Positions 4,939 to 5,300 of a stretch of 5,300 bases of DNA are shown one piece after another. How positions within the stretch are numbered: the stretch's first letter is position 1; each line of letters starts with the position of its first letter. Position numbers and translations under genes: made by a program. Origin of the DNA: Scatomorpha pullicola (GTDB taxonomy: Bacteria; Bacillota; Clostridia; Oscillospirales; Oscillospiraceae); NCBI GenBank assembly GCA_018716545.1, contig DVJU01000209.1, forward strand, positions 1 through 5,300. The letters run 5' to 3'. The notes beneath the pieces are model-generated. The model made no database searches and was not told the origin of the DNA. It saw only the letters and a program-made list of their open reading frames with translations.

Positions 4939-4967
4939 ATTATATAGGTATTGGCGCTCCGGCGCAA
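4939..4967 (-). promoter_or_regulatory. Promoter of uraA
   Basis: A perfect TATAAT (4939-4944) lies 17 bp after TTGCGC (4962-4967) on the minus strand; only TTG of the -35 matches consensus. The start would be near 4932, leaving a leader of about 57 nt. A small inverted repeat (GCGC-CGGA-GCGC) lies in the -35/spacer region and could be an operator. I do not see a PyrR-binding consensus or a terminator/antiterminator pair in the leader. Confidence 0.65.
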
Positions 4968-5033
4968 GACGGGTCGAAAAATATTTGTTCAAAGATAATT
5001 CACAAGAGTTCATGCTTTGCTCATAAAATTCTA

Positions 5034-5062
5034 ATGACTCGTTAATTTTTCCCTAGTATTAT
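5034..5062 (+). promoter_or_regulatory. Possible plus-strand promoter before a structured region
   Basis: ATGACT (5034-5039, 4 of 6 to consensus) and TATTAT (5057-5062, 5 of 6) are 17 bp apart on the plus strand in an AT-rich stretch. Transcription would start near 5069, just before a hairpin with a GAGA tetraloop. AT-rich DNA gives such matches by chance, so this is tentative. Confidence 0.35.
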
Positions 5063-5110
5063 TACAACCGTAGACGGCGAGAGCCGTCGGCACACCTCTT
5101 TTTCCCCTCT

Positions 5111-5259
5111 CTTTTTTAGTTGTCCCGAGCCATCCCCCCACCGCTTGGGGCGACGCTCCGGGGGGCTCCCCCAGCCCCCCGGGTACCCCCTCAAAACGTC
5201 TTAACCGACGTGCGGTATTTACCGCAATCCCCCCTCCCACAGAACAACTGTAAAAAAGG
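5111..5259. repeat. GC-rich block bounded by imperfect inverted repeats
   Basis: CTTTTTTAGTTGT at 5111-5123 recurs, inverted, as ACAACTGTAAAAAAGG at 5244-5259, with a 2-bp insertion in the right copy. The roughly 120 bp between are strongly strand-biased (C on plus, G on minus) and full of hairpins, unlike the AT-rich flank at 4975-5065. The shape resembles a small non-autonomous element or a long hairpin RNA. No target-site duplication is obvious. Confidence 0.4.
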
Positions 5260-5292
5260 AAATCCACCCGAGTGACGGATCGGGTGGATTTT
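5260..5292. terminator. Strong intrinsic terminator at the window edge, possibly bidirectional
   Basis: A perfect 12-bp stem (5260-5271 with 5280-5291) closes an 8-nt loop. On the plus strand it runs into TTTTAATTTG; on the minus strand it is followed by CCTTTTTT (5252-5259). The minus-strand tail is the better U tract, so it probably ends a gene entering from beyond the right edge, while also able to stop plus-strand transcripts. Confidence 0.8.
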
Positions 5293-5300
5293 AATTTGTT

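Larger units (their letters stand above)
5069..5295 (+). ncRNA. Candidate structured small RNA (unidentified)
   Basis: This is the largest stretch without a convincing protein gene. It contains five successive stem-loops: GACGGC-GAGA-GCCGTC (5073-5088); a 10-bp perfect GC stem (5158-5167 with 5173-5182); ACGTC/GACGT (5196-5200 with 5207-5211); TGCGGT-ATTT-ACCGCA (5211-5226); and the 12-bp terminator stem (5260-5291). A weak promoter precedes them and a terminator ends the block on the plus strand. Minus-strand transcription or a non-coding repeat are equally open readings. I do not recognise an RNA family. Confidence 0.25.

Noticed and set aside
5031..5267. A 78-codon minus-strand open frame
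   Set aside because: It is Gly/Pro-rich translation of the hairpin block, has no family resemblance, and its start has no clear ribosome binding site.
5252..5300. T-box leader terminator, because GGGTGGA occurs in the stem
   Set aside because: The conserved T-box core continues as ACCGCG, which is missing here. The sequence is the 3' arm of a simple terminator.

Overview
The window looks like chromosomal DNA from a low-to-moderate GC Gram-positive anaerobe, most likely an uncultured Clostridia member (Oscillospiraceae/Ruminococcaceae-like). This is inferred from the conserved rpsF-ssb-rpsR cluster, strong AGGAGG ribosome binding sites, TTGACA/TATAAT promoters with 16-17 bp spacers, the QueT/QueH queuosine-salvage pair and a clostridial-type dCMP deaminase. 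There is no phage gene, transposase or CRISPR array.

Layout. Positions 1-102 hold the window edge and an intrinsic terminator. A minus-strand tRNA-Gln(CUG) follows at 103-176, with a near-perfect promoter at 190-217. Next are two minus-strand queuosine genes: queT (preQ1/queuosine-precursor transporter, 344-859) downstream of queH (epoxyqueuosine reductase, 974-1573). The 115-bp gap between them carries a pseudoknot-capable leader that I read as a candidate preQ1 riboswitch covering the queT ribosome binding site. A dCMP deaminase gene (1634-2128, plus strand) diverges from queH across only 60 bp. Its 3' end converges on the minus-strand rpsF-ssb-rpsR operon (3398 down to 2260), with three hairpins packed into the convergent gap. 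That operon has a near-consensus promoter (3477-3504) starting 12 bp past the stop of uraA, a minus-strand uracil permease (3517-4875) with its own promoter. Positions 4980-5300 contain no convincing protein gene. They hold a very GC-rich, hairpin-dense stretch bounded by inverted repeats, a possible plus-strand promoter and a strong terminator, together a candidate structured RNA or small non-coding mobile repeat.

How the parts fit. QueT imports preQ1 (or a related precursor) and QueH performs the last step to queuosine in tRNA, so the pair is a salvage module under probable ligand control. The dCMP deaminase (dCMP to dUMP) and UraA (uracil uptake) both feed pyrimidine pools, but they are on opposite strands and separately promoted. 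rpsF-ssb-rpsR is the standard coupling of ribosomal proteins bS6 and bS18 with single-strand DNA-binding protein. Most of the window is ordinary housekeeping sequence. The non-ordinary parts are the queT leader and the 5030-5295 structured region.
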